In this document: positions 26,800 through 35,637 of the stretch, piece after piece | Layout of the letters: the number at the start of each line of letters is the position of its first letter | Position numbering within the stretch: position 1 is the stretch's first letter | Program-made: the position numbers and the translations under genes | From: Bifidobacterium sp. | GTDB taxonomy: Bacteria; Actinomycetota; Actinomycetes; Actinomycetales; Bifidobacteriaceae | Direction: 5' to 3' | DNA: 64,000 bases | Assembly: GCF_022647885.1 (NCBI RefSeq) | Contig: NZ_JALCLM010000001.1 | Coordinates: 2,092,610-2,156,609 of the forward strand | The notes under the pieces: generated by a model | What the model saw: only the letters and a program-made list of their open reading frames with translations | The model's database searches: none | Told to the model about the DNA's origin: nothing

Positions 26800-28200
26800 T
26801 TACATAACGGCTTGCAGCACGAAGTCCAAAACGAACAGTACCGAAACACCCCAAATAATCGGGTGAACCTCCTTGGCCTTACGCTTGAAGGTCATGGTCA
26901 GGCAGTAGGTGATGAAGCCAGCTGCGATGCCGTAGGAGATGGAGTACGAGAAGGCCATAAACACTGCTGCAAAGAATGCAGGAATTGCAGATGTGATGTC
27001 GTCCCAAGATATTTCCTTGAAAGAACTCAACATCATGCAGCCCACAAGAACTAGCACTGGCGCAGTAGCGGCTGATGGGATAGCAGAAACTACAGGTGCT
27101 AGTACAGCACTGATAGCGAAGCAGATGGAGACCACAACAGAGGTCAGACCAGTGCGCCCACCCGCAGCGATACCGGCAGCTGACTCAACATAGGTCGTAG
27201 TGTTCGAGGTACCCAGCAAAGAACCAATTGAGGTGGCTGTTGCATCTGCAAACAGTGCCTTATCCATCTTTGAGCTAAAGCCCTTACCGGATTCAAGTTC
27301 CTTTTCATCTTCTGCTGAGAAGATTCCTGAACGTCGGCCAGTACCAACGAAGGTACCAATAGTGTCGAAAGTATCAGAGAGGGAGAAAGCAAAAATGGTC
27401 ACCAGTACCAACGGTAGTTTGGCAGGGTCAGAGAACAACGCTGGGAAACCATCGCTGCTGAAAATAGCAAGGACAGTCTGAGGAAGCTGGCTGAATGACT
27501 CACCAAGTCCGGTGGTTTGTGCAAGCGAAGTCACACCCAACGGAATACCAATTATGGTGGTTACTGCGATTGAAATCACGAAGGCACCCTTGTTCAGGAA
27601 GGCCAATTTGCCCTTGAACTTGAATACCAAGAAGAAGATGGAGATCAGCAATCCGATAAGGAACAGAACGACCGCCGGCTTATTGAAGGTTGTCAAACCA
27701 GGATTTGCGCCTGCTGGTGCAGTCTTGTCAGCACTGAACTGAATGATACCAACATTGAGTAGACCTACATAGGCGATAAAAATACCAATACCGCCGCCAA
27801 TTGCGTGCTGCAACATGGGTGGAATCGAGCGGATAATCATTTTTCGCAACTTCGTTGCAGTAATGATGATGTTAATGATGCCACAGATAAACACCATGCT
27901 CAGTGTTTCTTGCCATGTGAAGCCGAGACCCTTTACCACGGTAAAAGTAAAGAAGGCGTTGAGACCCATGCCTGGTGCCAAAGCATATGGCACGTTGGCG
28001 AACAAGCCCATAATGAGGGTACCGATAATTGCAGCAATAATAGTTGCAAGGAATACCGCACCCCAAGGCATTCCAGTGCTAGAAAGCACGCCAGGGTTCA
28101 CCACGATGATGTAAGCCATCGCAAAGAACGTCGTAATACCAGCCACAACTTCAGTAGAGACAGTTGTGCCGTTCTCCTTTAATTTGAAGAACTTCTCCAT
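26800..28200 (-). CDS. AzgA-type purine permease (NCS2 family)
   Basis: Proton-coupled uptake of purine bases such as hypoxanthine, guanine or adenine across the membrane. The 466-residue protein has many hydrophobic helices, the AzgA/PbuG N-terminus (TEVVAGITTFFAMAYIIVVNP), YALAPGMGLNAFFTFTVV, and SDTFDTIGTFVGTGRRSG near the middle. ATG 28200 follows AAGGGGAAAG. It is a single gene ending in a strong terminator. Which purine it prefers cannot be read from sequence. Confidence 0.93.
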   Translation of the reverse strand: MEKFFKLKENGTTVSTEVVAGITTFFAMAYIIVVNPGVLSSTGMPWGAVFLATIIAAIIGTLIMGLFANVPYALAPGMGLNAFFTFTVVKGLGFTWQETLSMVFICGIINIIITATKLRKMIIRSIPPMLQHAIGGGIGIFIAYVGLLNVGIIQFSADKTAPAGANPGLTTFNKPAVVLFLIGLLISIFFLVFKFKGKLAFLNKGAFVISIAVTTIIGIPLGVTSLAQTTGLGESFSQLPQTVLAIFSSDGFPALFSDPAKLPLVLVTIFAFSLSDTFDTIGTFVGTGRRSGIFSAEDEKELESGKGFSSKMDKALFADATATSIGSLLGTSNTTTYVESAAGIAAGGRTGLTSVVVSICFAISAVLAPVVSAIPSAATAPVLVLVGCMMLSSFKEISWDDITSAIPAFFAAVFMAFSYSISYGIAAGFITYCLTMTFKRKAKEVHPIIWGVSVLFVLDFVLQAVM

Positions 28201-28345
28201 ACTCTTCTTTCCCCTTACAGAATTTGTCACAGATTAGATATGGATTGAACAAGGGAGAGCATAGCACCTGTATAGGTCCTGTGTATGTTTCGTGTTCTAC
28301 ATGGAACGTGAACTATCTCATAAAGCAAGCTCTAGAGAGGCATTA

Positions 28346-28450
28346 TCCGATTGTGTAGGGATTTTCCGGGATACTCCAAGTACAAAAACTGCAATATGGC
28401 GAAATAGCGTCAGAATATATGACTCGATATATGAGAATCCCTACACAAAC
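28346..28450. mobile_element. Possible 105-bp MITE-like element with inverted ends and flanking 7-bp repeats
   Basis: TTGTGTAGGGATT (28351-28363) is repeated in exact inverted form at 28436-28448, and the next bases CCG (28347-28349) and CGG (28450-28452) extend it with one mismatch. The direct repeat GGCATTA lies immediately outside at 28339-28345 and 28451-28457, like a target duplication, although two bases of the inverted-repeat extension overlap the right-hand copy. There is no room for a coding gene. It sits in the upstream region of the purine permease gene. Confidence 0.5.
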
Positions 28451-28473
28451 GGCATTACAACTGAAAACAACAA

Positions 28474-28509
28474 GAGGCGGGGTACACACTGATTGTGTAA
28501 CCCCGCCTC
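28474..28509 (-). terminator. Terminator of the pst operon
   Basis: GAGGCGGGG-TACACA (28474-28488) pairs with TGTGTA-CCCCGCCTC (28494-28509, one bulged A). On the minus strand it is followed by TTGTTGTTTTC. It lies 20 bp beyond the pstB stop codon. Confidence 0.9.
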
Positions 28510-28529
28510 CTTATGAAATGATCAATAGA

Positions 28530-29309
28530 TCATCCGAAACGACCAGAAATGTAACGTTCAGTATCTTCCTGCTCCGGATTCGAGAATATAGTATTGGTGT
28601 CGTTCATCTCAACCAGATGGCCAGGCTCGCCGACTGCACGCAGATTGAAGAATGCGGTGTAATCAGATACACGCGCCGCTTGCTGCATGTTGTGCGTCAC
28701 GATGACGATGGTGTATTCCTTCTTCAACTCATTAATCAAATCCTCAACCGCAAGAGTTGAAATTGGATCAAGAGCTGAGCAGGGCTCATCCATGAGTAAC
28801 ACCTGTGGATGCACGGCAACCGCACGAGCAATACATAGCCTTTGCTGCTGACCGCCAGAAAGGCCGATTCCTGGTTTATCAAGCCTGTCTTTGACTTCAG
28901 CCCAGAGGTTTGCACCACGCAAAGCCCATTCAACCAAATCATCTGCATCAGATTGCTTGATCTTCTTATTATTGAGTCGCACACCTGCGAGCACATTGTC
29001 GCGAATAGACATCGTAGGGAATGGATTTGCCCTCTGGAACACCATGCCTACGTCTCTGCGAACAGAAACTGGATCCACATCAGAGGCATATAGGTTCTGC
29101 CCTTCTAGCAGTACCTCTCCTTTGACGTAAGCACCAGGAATGATTTCGTGCATACGATCCAATGTCCTGAGCACGGTGGATTTTCCACAGCCGGACGGAC
29201 CGATGAACGCAGTCACCTTGTTTGGTTCAACCGCCATGTTGACGTCTTCTACAGCGAGAAAATCACCGTAGTACACGTTCAGATGGTTGACATCAATGCG
29301 TTGTCCCAT
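28530..29309 (-). CDS. pstB: Phosphate ABC transporter ATP-binding protein
   Basis: Energises high-affinity phosphate uptake by hydrolysing ATP on the inner face of the PstCA channel. Walker [10 protein letters not shown], signature LSGGQQQRL and Walker [14 protein letters not shown] are intact; length of 259 residues is typical. GGAAAGG precedes the start. Last gene of pstSCAB, 37 bp after pstA. No phoU follows, which is the usual next gene in many bacteria. Confidence 0.97.
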   Translation of the reverse strand: MGQRIDVNHLNVYYGDFLAVEDVNMAVEPNKVTAFIGPSGCGKSTVLRTLDRMHEIIPGAYVKGEVLLEGQNLYASDVDPVSVRRDVGMVFQRANPFPTMSIRDNVLAGVRLNNKKIKQSDADDLVEWALRGANLWAEVKDRLDKPGIGLSGGQQQRLCIARAVAVHPQVLLMDEPCSALDPISTLAVEDLINELKKEYTIVIVTHNMQQAARVSDYTAFFNLRAVGEPGHLVEMNDTNTIFSNPEQEDTERYISGRFG

Positions 29310-29346
29310 TTGTTTATTTCCTTTCCAAGCCTTGCGCCTTGGTTCA

Positions 29347-30378
29347 TCAGTCTTGTGTTTTGACCGCGAAAACCTTCGCTACCAAACGTCCAATAAGGTT
29401 CAATATCAGCACTATCAGAATGAGTACAAGAGCAGCAGCCCACGCACGCTCCATTCTTATACCAGGAAGACATGGAGGATTGGCTTTGAGAGCAGCCGCA
29501 GAACACGTTGCTAGCCCTTGCGAATATTCGTTGTATACATAGACAGGAAGCGTGGTCATACGTCCACTGAACAGATTGAGATTCGTTGAAGGTATAAAAC
29601 CCGATGCAATCAATAGCGGTGCGGTTTCACCAATTACTCGCGCGATTGACAGAATCACACCAGAGACGATACCTGGCAAAGCCGTTCGAAGCACAATTTT
29701 TGTAATTGTTCGTTGCTTGGTAACCCCAAGAGCATACGCTGCCTCGCGCAAATCTCCGGGCACGATCTTCAACATTTCTTCCGAGGTCTTCACCACGGTC
29801 GGGATCATCAGCAATGACAACGCTACAGAGCCTACGAAACCATTAACCGTTCCTGGGCCACCTATCAGCGCAAATAAAGAGAAAGCAAAAAGGCCAGCAA
29901 CAATCGACGGGATGCCACTCATCACATCAACTAGCAGTGCTATAGATTTGGCGAGTTTACCATTATTGGAATATTCAACTAGGTACACAGCGCACATCAA
30001 CCCAATAGGAATCGAAATGACCATCGCACCCAAAGTAATGAGTAAGGTACCCATGATGGCATGCAATATACCGCCATACCCACCGCTCGGTGTGGGGTTA
30101 CCACCAACAACTCCTGACATATTGAAACTCAGAAAGTTGAGGTTCAACCTAGCAACACCGGATGAAATAGTCGTCCACAAGAGGGAAATAAGAGGAATAA
30201 GTGCGACAAAGAACGCGAGGATGATGAGCACCCTCATGCCGACATCCTTACGCTTGCGTGAAGCTATATACGAACGGGTCGGTTTGAACTTGTCAAAATC
30301 AATCGAAGGTGCGGTGTCGTTCACAGACACAGATCCGGTAGCAGGCGCAGTATTGTTTGGAGACATAATATCTGACAT
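29347..30378 (-). CDS. pstA: Phosphate ABC transporter permease PstA
   Basis: Membrane half of the phosphate channel. The 343-residue protein has about six hydrophobic helices and the permease loop [38 protein letters not shown], which contacts PstB. Its ATG overlaps the pstC stop by one base (TGATG), indicating coupled translation. The N-terminal 40 residues are hydrophilic and poorly conserved. Confidence 0.96.
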   Translation of the reverse strand: MSDIMSPNNTAPATGSVSVNDTAPSIDFDKFKPTRSYIASRKRKDVGMRVLIILAFFVALIPLISLLWTTISSGVARLNLNFLSFNMSGVVGGNPTPSGGYGGILHAIMGTLLITLGAMVISIPIGLMCAVYLVEYSNNGKLAKSIALLVDVMSGIPSIVAGLFAFSLFALIGGPGTVNGFVGSVALSLLMIPTVVKTSEEMLKIVPGDLREAAYALGVTKQRTITKIVLRTALPGIVSGVILSIARVIGETAPLLIASGFIPSTNLNLFSGRMTTLPVYVYNEYSQGLATCSAAALKANPPCLPGIRMERAWAAALVLILIVLILNLIGRLVAKVFAVKTQD

Positions 30379-31331
30379 CAGACTGACGCTTTCTCGGTGA
30401 TTCTACGGGCGATGTAATTCACCAAAAAAGTAATGACGAACAACACCAAACCGGTGGCAATTAATGTGGATACACCCAAATCGTTGGCCTCTGGGAATTG
30501 TGCAGCAATATTAGCTGCAATAGTTTGATTCTTCGAAGCTTGCAAAATATTGAAGGAGTAGCTCAACCCTGGCGAAAGAATCATCAATACTGCCATGGTC
30601 TCGCCCAAAGCTCTTCCCAGTCCAAGCATTGAAGCCGAAACAATTCCAGACCTTCCAAAAGGCAGCACAGCAAGCTTAATCATTTCCCACTTTGTTGCTC
30701 CCATTGCCAAAGCCGCTTCTTGTTGTAGTCGCGGAGTTTGTACGAAGATGTCCCTAGCAACAGACGTGATAATCGGCAGAATCATTACAGCCAATACCAC
30801 AGCCACTGTGGCAACCGTACGAGAGGGATTAGCAACAGGCCCTTTGAATAGAGGAATCCAGCCTAGGTATTTTGCAACCCAAGTCCAAAACCCTGTGATA
30901 TGCGGTACTAATACAAGACCGCCCCACAGTCCGTAAACCACTGATGGAATTGCTGCTAACAGATCAACGACATAACTCAATGCTGTTGACAATTTCTTTG
31001 GAGCGTAATGCGAGATGAAGAGAGCAATCCCGACCGCCACGGGGAAGGCTAACAACAATGCCAAAGCCGAGACCAAAACTGTACCGAACACCAATGGACC
31101 GACATATTGCAAGAAATTCGTTGCTTGCCCACCGGTAAAAGAAGCAATGGTTTCTTCATTCTGATGCTGATTGCCGGTTATCATCGGCAATGCTCGCATG
31201 AGTAGGAACAAAGTAACGGATGCCAAGGCAACAAGAATCAGTATTCCTGCACCATAAGCGATACCTTTAAATACCTTGTCCGATGTCTTGCCTGAACTGC
31301 TGTGTTCGGCAACTGCTGTTTGCGAACTCAC
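30378..31331 (-). CDS. pstC: Phosphate ABC transporter permease PstC
   Basis: Partner permease of PstA, 317 residues with several membrane helices and the loop QTPRLQQEAALAMGATKWEMIKLAVLPFG. It starts with GTG, preceded by GAAGGAG. It lies 188 bp after pstS, with a hairpin in that gap, so it may be expressed less strongly than pstS. Confidence 0.96.
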   Translation of the reverse strand: MSSQTAVAEHSSSGKTSDKVFKGIAYGAGILILVALASVTLFLLMRALPMITGNQHQNEETIASFTGGQATNFLQYVGPLVFGTVLVSALALLLAFPVAVGIALFISHYAPKKLSTALSYVVDLLAAIPSVVYGLWGGLVLVPHITGFWTWVAKYLGWIPLFKGPVANPSRTVATVAVVLAVMILPIITSVARDIFVQTPRLQQEAALAMGATKWEMIKLAVLPFGRSGIVSASMLGLGRALGETMAVLMILSPGLSYSFNILQASKNQTIAANIAAQFPEANDLGVSTLIATGLVLFVITFLVNYIARRITEKASV

Positions 31332-31434
31332 ACGTTCTCCTTCACTTGGGTAATGCCGAGCGCAACCGTCTCACGTCATCTACCTTAATATGCAAATGGA
31401 ATAAATCCTTCGAAAGCGTCTTTATTCGGCAAAT

Positions 31435-31476
31435 ACCCGCGCCTAGACGAATGTTGTTGTCGTCTGCGACGCGGGT
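31435..31476 (-). terminator. Hairpin between pstS and pstC, likely attenuator or mRNA stabiliser
   Basis: ACCCGCG (31435-31441) pairs with CGCGGGT (31470-31476), and AGACGA with TCGTCT inside, separated by a small asymmetric loop. No T-tract follows on the minus strand, so it probably reduces read-through or protects the pstS message rather than stopping all transcription. Confidence 0.6.
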
Positions 31477-31519
31477 GTTGTCTGACATCCTAATTGCTTT
31501 CTCGGATGATTTTATGCTC

Positions 31520-32650
31520 TCACTTGGTGGATATGGCGTCGATGGACTTCATAACCTCGGTGCGCAAGGAGTCGGACATTGGAGCGCTTCCGGCTGTCTC
31601 AGCGGCGGTCTTTTGACCTTCTTCGCTGACCACGTAGCTCAGCCACTGCTTGGCAAACTCAGCATTCTTGGTGTCCTTATATGCAGGGCAAGCAATGTCG
31701 TAAGAAACTAGCACGACTGGGTAGGCGCCGGCCTCGGTAGTGTTGTGGTCAAGCTTAATCACTACACGGTTCTTCTCGGTTGCGGTGTCATCCTTTGGTG
31801 ATGCATCCACAACTTTGGCTGCTGCATCAGCGGAGTAAGCGACATACTTTTCGCCAACCTTGACCGCGACGCTGCCGAGGGTACCAACCTGTGAAGCATC
31901 GGCGTATCCGATAGTACCCTCAGCCTGGCTGACAGTGGAGATTACGCCTGAAGTGCCCTTAGCACCCTGACCAACTTGGTTTGGCCAAGTTTCTTCCACA
32001 TCGTAGCCCCATGCGCTTCCGGCAGTGTCCTTGACATAGCTCAGGAAGTTCTTGGTGGTACCGGATTTATCAGAGCGGTGAACCACAGTGATTGCGAGGT
32101 CAGGGAGATCCAGCTTGGGGTTTTGTGTCTTAATGGCATCATCATTCCAATTGGTGATCTTGCCATCGAAAATCTTAGCGATGGTCTCGCCATCAAGGTT
32201 GACGTGCTTGCTCTCACCGTTCAGACCAGCAGTCTTCAGGTTGTAAACGATAGCAATGGGAGAGATGTACACAGGAACGTCAAAAGCGGTTCCTGATGCG
32301 CACACGGACTTGGACTGGGAGACCTGATCTGCAGTCAATGCAGCATCAGAACCTGCCCAGACAGTTGAACCGGTCAGGAAGGTGCTTACGCCTGCTCCTG
32401 AACCTGATGGATCGTATGAAATTTTTGCATCTGGCTGCTTGGCTTCGAATCCAGCCTGCCATGCTTCAACAGCACTTTGCTGTGATGAAGCGCCTGCTCC
32501 GGCGAATTCGCCTGAGATTGTGGCAGCGGCACTACTTGAGCTGGTGTCTTCTGCGGTGGAGCTGGTATTGTCGCCGCAAGCTGCGAGCGAGGCCATCATC
32601 ACCAAGCCTGAAACTGCAGCAACGGAACGGATCAACACATTCTTGCGCAT
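31520..32650 (-). CDS. pstS: Phosphate-binding lipoprotein PstS
   Basis: Captures phosphate outside the membrane and delivers it to PstCA. Residues 1-25 form a lipoprotein signal ending in LAAC, Cys25. The fold shows GAGASSQQSAVEAW, DPSGSGAGVSTFL and HRSDKSGTTKNFLSY, all typical phosphate-contact segments. AGAGGAAAG precedes the ATG. First gene of the pst operon, with PHO-box-like repeats upstream. Confidence 0.96.
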   Translation of the reverse strand: MRKNVLIRSVAAVSGLVMMASLAACGDNTSSTAEDTSSSSAAATISGEFAGAGASSQQSAVEAWQAGFEAKQPDAKISYDPSGSGAGVSTFLTGSTVWAGSDAALTADQVSQSKSVCASGTAFDVPVYISPIAIVYNLKTAGLNGESKHVNLDGETIAKIFDGKITNWNDDAIKTQNPKLDLPDLAITVVHRSDKSGTTKNFLSYVKDTAGSAWGYDVEETWPNQVGQGAKGTSGVISTVSQAEGTIGYADASQVGTLGSVAVKVGEKYVAYSADAAAKVVDASPKDDTATEKNRVVIKLDHNTTEAGAYPVVLVSYDIACPAYKDTKNAEFAKQWLSYVVSEEGQKTAAETAGSAPMSDSLRTEVMKSIDAISTK

Positions 32651-32804
32651 AAGTTCTTTCCTCTATCATCCATAGGCGGCAATCCGCCTGTGTGTCTTTC
32701 TCTTTGGTGTTTGTGCTATCCCTAGACAGCACATGTCATCAACACGGCACACTGTTATTCATGACAGCTTCTACTCTATGGTCAACTCTTAGCAAGAGCA
32801 GCCC

Positions 32805-32830
32805 ATTATGGTGAACGGAAGATGAACAGG
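32805..32830 (-). promoter_or_regulatory. PHO-box-like repeats and -10 of the pst operon
   Basis: On the minus strand GTTCATCTTCC and GTTCACC stand 11 bp apart (complements at 32811-32816 and 32822-32827), matching the 11-bp-spaced GTTCA repeats bound by PhoP in actinobacteria. CATAAT (32805-32810) follows at once and could be the -10. An alternative promoter, TTGACC (32780-32785) with ATGAAT 17 bp on, lies nearer the gene. The remaining 328-bp gap holds no gene. Confidence 0.6.
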
Positions 32831-32978
32831 GATTGATTTCTTCGCTTGCTTTGTTACACACCTTTGTGACAGACACAGCAAACTGGGGGCAGTCATCGCC
32901 GCTTGCCCCACATCACCATGTGCACACCGTGCAAAGTTCCAGTTGATCGGTCTCGAGCTATCAGTGATCAACGAAGAA

Positions 32979-33689
32979 CTAGATTTCGTTCGGATCGTCA
33001 ATCTTATAGCCCAAGCCACGCACGGTGGTCAAGTATCGTGGATGTGCTGTATCTTCTTCGATTTTTGAGCGAACTCGTTTGACATGCACATCAAGAGTTT
33101 TGGTATCCCCCACATAATCTGAACCCCAAATGCGATCGATAAGTTGGTGTCTGGTAAGTACTCTTCCCTTATTTTGCATCAGATATTCCAGCAGCTCGAA
33201 TTCTTTGAGCGGGAAAAATACGCTTTCCCCATTGACCATCACAGAATGCTCTCCAACCAACATCGAGATGTTGCCACAAATCAGAGGCGTGTCGTCACCC
33301 GTATTACCTGAGTCATCCGATTCAGCGGTCTTATTCCTGCGTAATACAGCTCGAATACGTGCCAGTAGCTCTCTGAAAGAGTAAGGCTTGGTGACATAAT
33401 CATCTGCGCCAAGCTCAAGGCCAACAACTTTATCTATTTCTGTACTTTTAGCTGTCAACATGATGATGGGCACACGTGACTGTTCTCGAATTCTTCTACA
33501 AAGCGCTGTCCCATCAATTCCAGGAAGCATCAAATCGAGTAATACTAAGTCGATACCGCCACGGGTGAAAATATCGAGTCCCTCTTCACCAGTAGCTGCT
33601 GCAGAAACGTCATATCCTTCTCGATTGAGCTGATACACCAAAGGTTCCCTATATGATTCCTCGTCTTCGACAATAAGAATGCGAGTCAT
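32979..33689 (-). CDS. OmpR-family response regulator (RegX3/PhoB-like)
   Basis: A 236-residue regulator with an N-terminal receiver domain (LVLLDLMLPGIDG holds the phosphorylated Asp; KP of VTKPYSFREL the conserved Lys) and a C-terminal winged helix (ELLEYLMQNKGRVLTRHQLIDRIWG, then TKTLDVHVKRVRSKIE). With the kinase gene just upstream and pstS just downstream it is best read as the phosphate-starvation regulator. AAGGAATG precedes the start. Confidence 0.93.
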   Translation of the reverse strand: MTRILIVEDEESYREPLVYQLNREGYDVSAAATGEEGLDIFTRGGIDLVLLDLMLPGIDGTALCRRIREQSRVPIIMLTAKSTEIDKVVGLELGADDYVTKPYSFRELLARIRAVLRRNKTAESDDSGNTGDDTPLICGNISMLVGEHSVMVNGESVFFPLKEFELLEYLMQNKGRVLTRHQLIDRIWGSDYVGDTKTLDVHVKRVRSKIEEDTAHPRYLTTVRGLGYKIDDPNEI

Positions 33690-33732
33690 GTAGATTCATT
33701 CCTTCTATTTGGGTGTGTTGTGTGAGTCGTCA

Positions 33733-33752
33733 GTTTTGGGTACCCAACAAAC
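33733..33752. promoter_or_regulatory. Palindrome upstream of the response regulator gene
   Basis: TTGGGTACCCAA (33736-33747) is a perfect 12-bp palindrome inside a longer imperfect one. It stands in a 290-bp gap between the kinase and regulator genes, 47 bp before the regulator start. It could be an operator or a short attenuator. Confidence 0.35.
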
Positions 33753-33979
33753 GGGTGACATTCGCCCACTCAACTCATTATCATAACCAACGTCCAGCTG
33801 CAGAGCATCTCCATATTCATGCTTAGCATCGTTGTATACCCCAATACAGACCTCTGCCACAAAGCATATCAACATTCAACACGCCGCTAAGTCCATGTTT
33901 GGTGTGCATACCAGCAAAGCCTTGTAATGACATGCTCAGTCAAGCGTCTGATCAAGCATGCAGCCTCTCACCTATCTCG

Positions 33980-35269
33980 TCATTTCGACAGGGGCAGTGT
34001 GATGGTAAAAGTAGATCCTTCTCCTTCACGAGACCATACAGATATTGTTCCTCCGCAATCCTCAACACAGTGTTTGACAATGCTTAGTCCAAGACCTGTG
34101 CCACCGGTAGCACGAGATCGGGCCGGATCAACACGATAGAAGCGCTCAAAAATTCGGCCTAATGCCGCTTGTGGAATACCAATACCTTGATCGACCACAC
34201 GAAGAATAACTGACTCGTCGATCACAGCAACACCGATTACCACTCGTGTATGCTCAGCAGAATATCGCACAGCATTTTCAATCAGGTTCTTCACCGCAGT
34301 TTTTAAAGCGTCACGATTTACTGAGACCAATACCTGCTCTGCTCTCAAACCAGAAGGCCAAGGGTTACCCAAATCTATCTGTCTGCCATCGATTGCCAAA
34401 TACAATTCAATATGTTTAGCCTCAGCCTGAACTTGATTTTCGCTCGCTGCTTCACGCACCATATCGGGCACATTAACTTGTTCAATATCGTCAGGGCGAC
34501 GCTCTTCATCCTGAGCTTTCTGCAAATCGATAAGTCTGCCAACCAACTCAGTCAAACGTTCGGACTCTTTGGAGATACGCGAACTAAAATACTTCACTGC
34601 TTCAGGATCATCTGCGGCATCGTTAACCGTCTCTGCAAGCAAAGAAATTGCCCCCGCAGGGGTTTTTAATTCGTGAGACACATTGGTAACGAAATCACGA
34701 CGCATCTGTTCAAAACTGCGCTGCTCGCTAACATCGCGAATAAGCACCGCGTACAATCCCTCAGCGATCTTTCCTGCTCTGATACGAAGAAATAGCTTGT
34801 CACTAGGCATGGCCGTTCCGGCTTTGAGACCTTTACCAGAGGCATTCTCGTAACTGTTCTTGCTGCCAGTTTCATTCATGGCAGTTTTCGAGACAGGAAT
34901 CTCCAACTCGCGTTCTCTCAACACTCCATCCGAAACAGACCGCGAAAGTATGTCGACGATTTCTGGAGAATCCACATCATCTCCAGATACCAGACCTAAT
35001 GCTCTTGCTCCTGGACTGCAGTAACGTATCTGAGCCTGAGCATTAACAATCAACACAGCATCCGGCATAACATCGATAAGACCTTGTTCTACTTCAATTA
35101 CTGACACCGAATCATCAAAAATGGAATGCTGCGGAAGTCTTGCAGCCTCAAACAAGCGATGCTCCTTGCGATAGCCCATGAGGTAACAAGCTCTGCCTAA
35201 GATAATGCAAATTGCAAGCGCAATCACAGCGGCCAATGCTATCTGCGGCCACATCAAATCAACCTTCAT
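33980..35269 (-). CDS. Sensor histidine kinase (SenX3/PhoR-like)
   Basis: A 429-residue membrane kinase: one N-terminal membrane helix (about 7-30), a PAS-like domain (DVMPDAVLIVNAQAQIRYCSPGA), the phosphoacceptor box FVTNVSHELKTPAGAISLLAE, and an ATPase domain with N box LIENAVRYS, G boxes VDQGIGIP and GGTGLGLSI. Having one rather than two helices fits the mycobacterial SenX3 type, which responds to the Pst system. GGAAGAG precedes the ATG. Confidence 0.92.
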   Translation of the reverse strand: MKVDLMWPQIALAAVIALAICIILGRACYLMGYRKEHRLFEAARLPQHSIFDDSVSVIEVEQGLIDVMPDAVLIVNAQAQIRYCSPGARALGLVSGDDVDSPEIVDILSRSVSDGVLRERELEIPVSKTAMNETGSKNSYENASGKGLKAGTAMPSDKLFLRIRAGKIAEGLYAVLIRDVSEQRSFEQMRRDFVTNVSHELKTPAGAISLLAETVNDAADDPEAVKYFSSRISKESERLTELVGRLIDLQKAQDEERRPDDIEQVNVPDMVREAASENQVQAEAKHIELYLAIDGRQIDLGNPWPSGLRAEQVLVSVNRDALKTAVKNLIENAVRYSAEHTRVVIGVAVIDESVILRVVDQGIGIPQAALGRIFERFYRVDPARSRATGGTGLGLSIVKHCVEDCGGTISVWSREGEGSTFTITLPLSK

Positions 35270-35554
35270 GACGTCTCTTCCTGTATCAATCGACAGTTAA
35301 CGCTGAAGCCCATAGATCAACTAATCACTCGATCCACCGTCACCGCTGTGCTCTGCACAATTCGACAATACTGCCATTAAGCAACAACTGTGATAATCCA
35401 CCATTCGCCGACTATCCTAGCCTGAGCGTACACAGTCACAGAGTATGCCAACATTCGTATATACCTATGCGTATCTGGCAAAGTTCCGTGCACCTATTCG
35501 TATGTGATAATCATCGGCTGAGAAGTATTCCCCTCGGAACACAAATTCAGTATT

Positions 35555-35613
35555 ATCTCTTAGCAAAGAGATGGGGCGTAGAATAAATCGGTTGCCTGGC
35601 AGAAACTTGCCAG
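35555..35613 (+). promoter_or_regulatory. Two hairpins in the leader of the MFS exporter gene
   Basis: ATCTCTT/AAGAGAT (35555-35572, 4-nt loop) and CTGGCA/TGCCAG (35596-35613, 6-nt loop) lie just before the GTG at 35638. TATTAT at 35551-35556 might be a -10. The rest of the 368-bp gap between the divergent kinase and exporter genes shows no other clear element. The hairpins could serve as operator or attenuator. Confidence 0.35.
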
Positions 35614-35637
35614 ACGATTACGAGATTATGAAGATGG

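Noticed and set aside
28201-28473. Purine riboswitch before the AzgA-type permease
   Set aside because: The conserved loop sequences of purine riboswitches were not found; the inverted repeats fit a small mobile element better.
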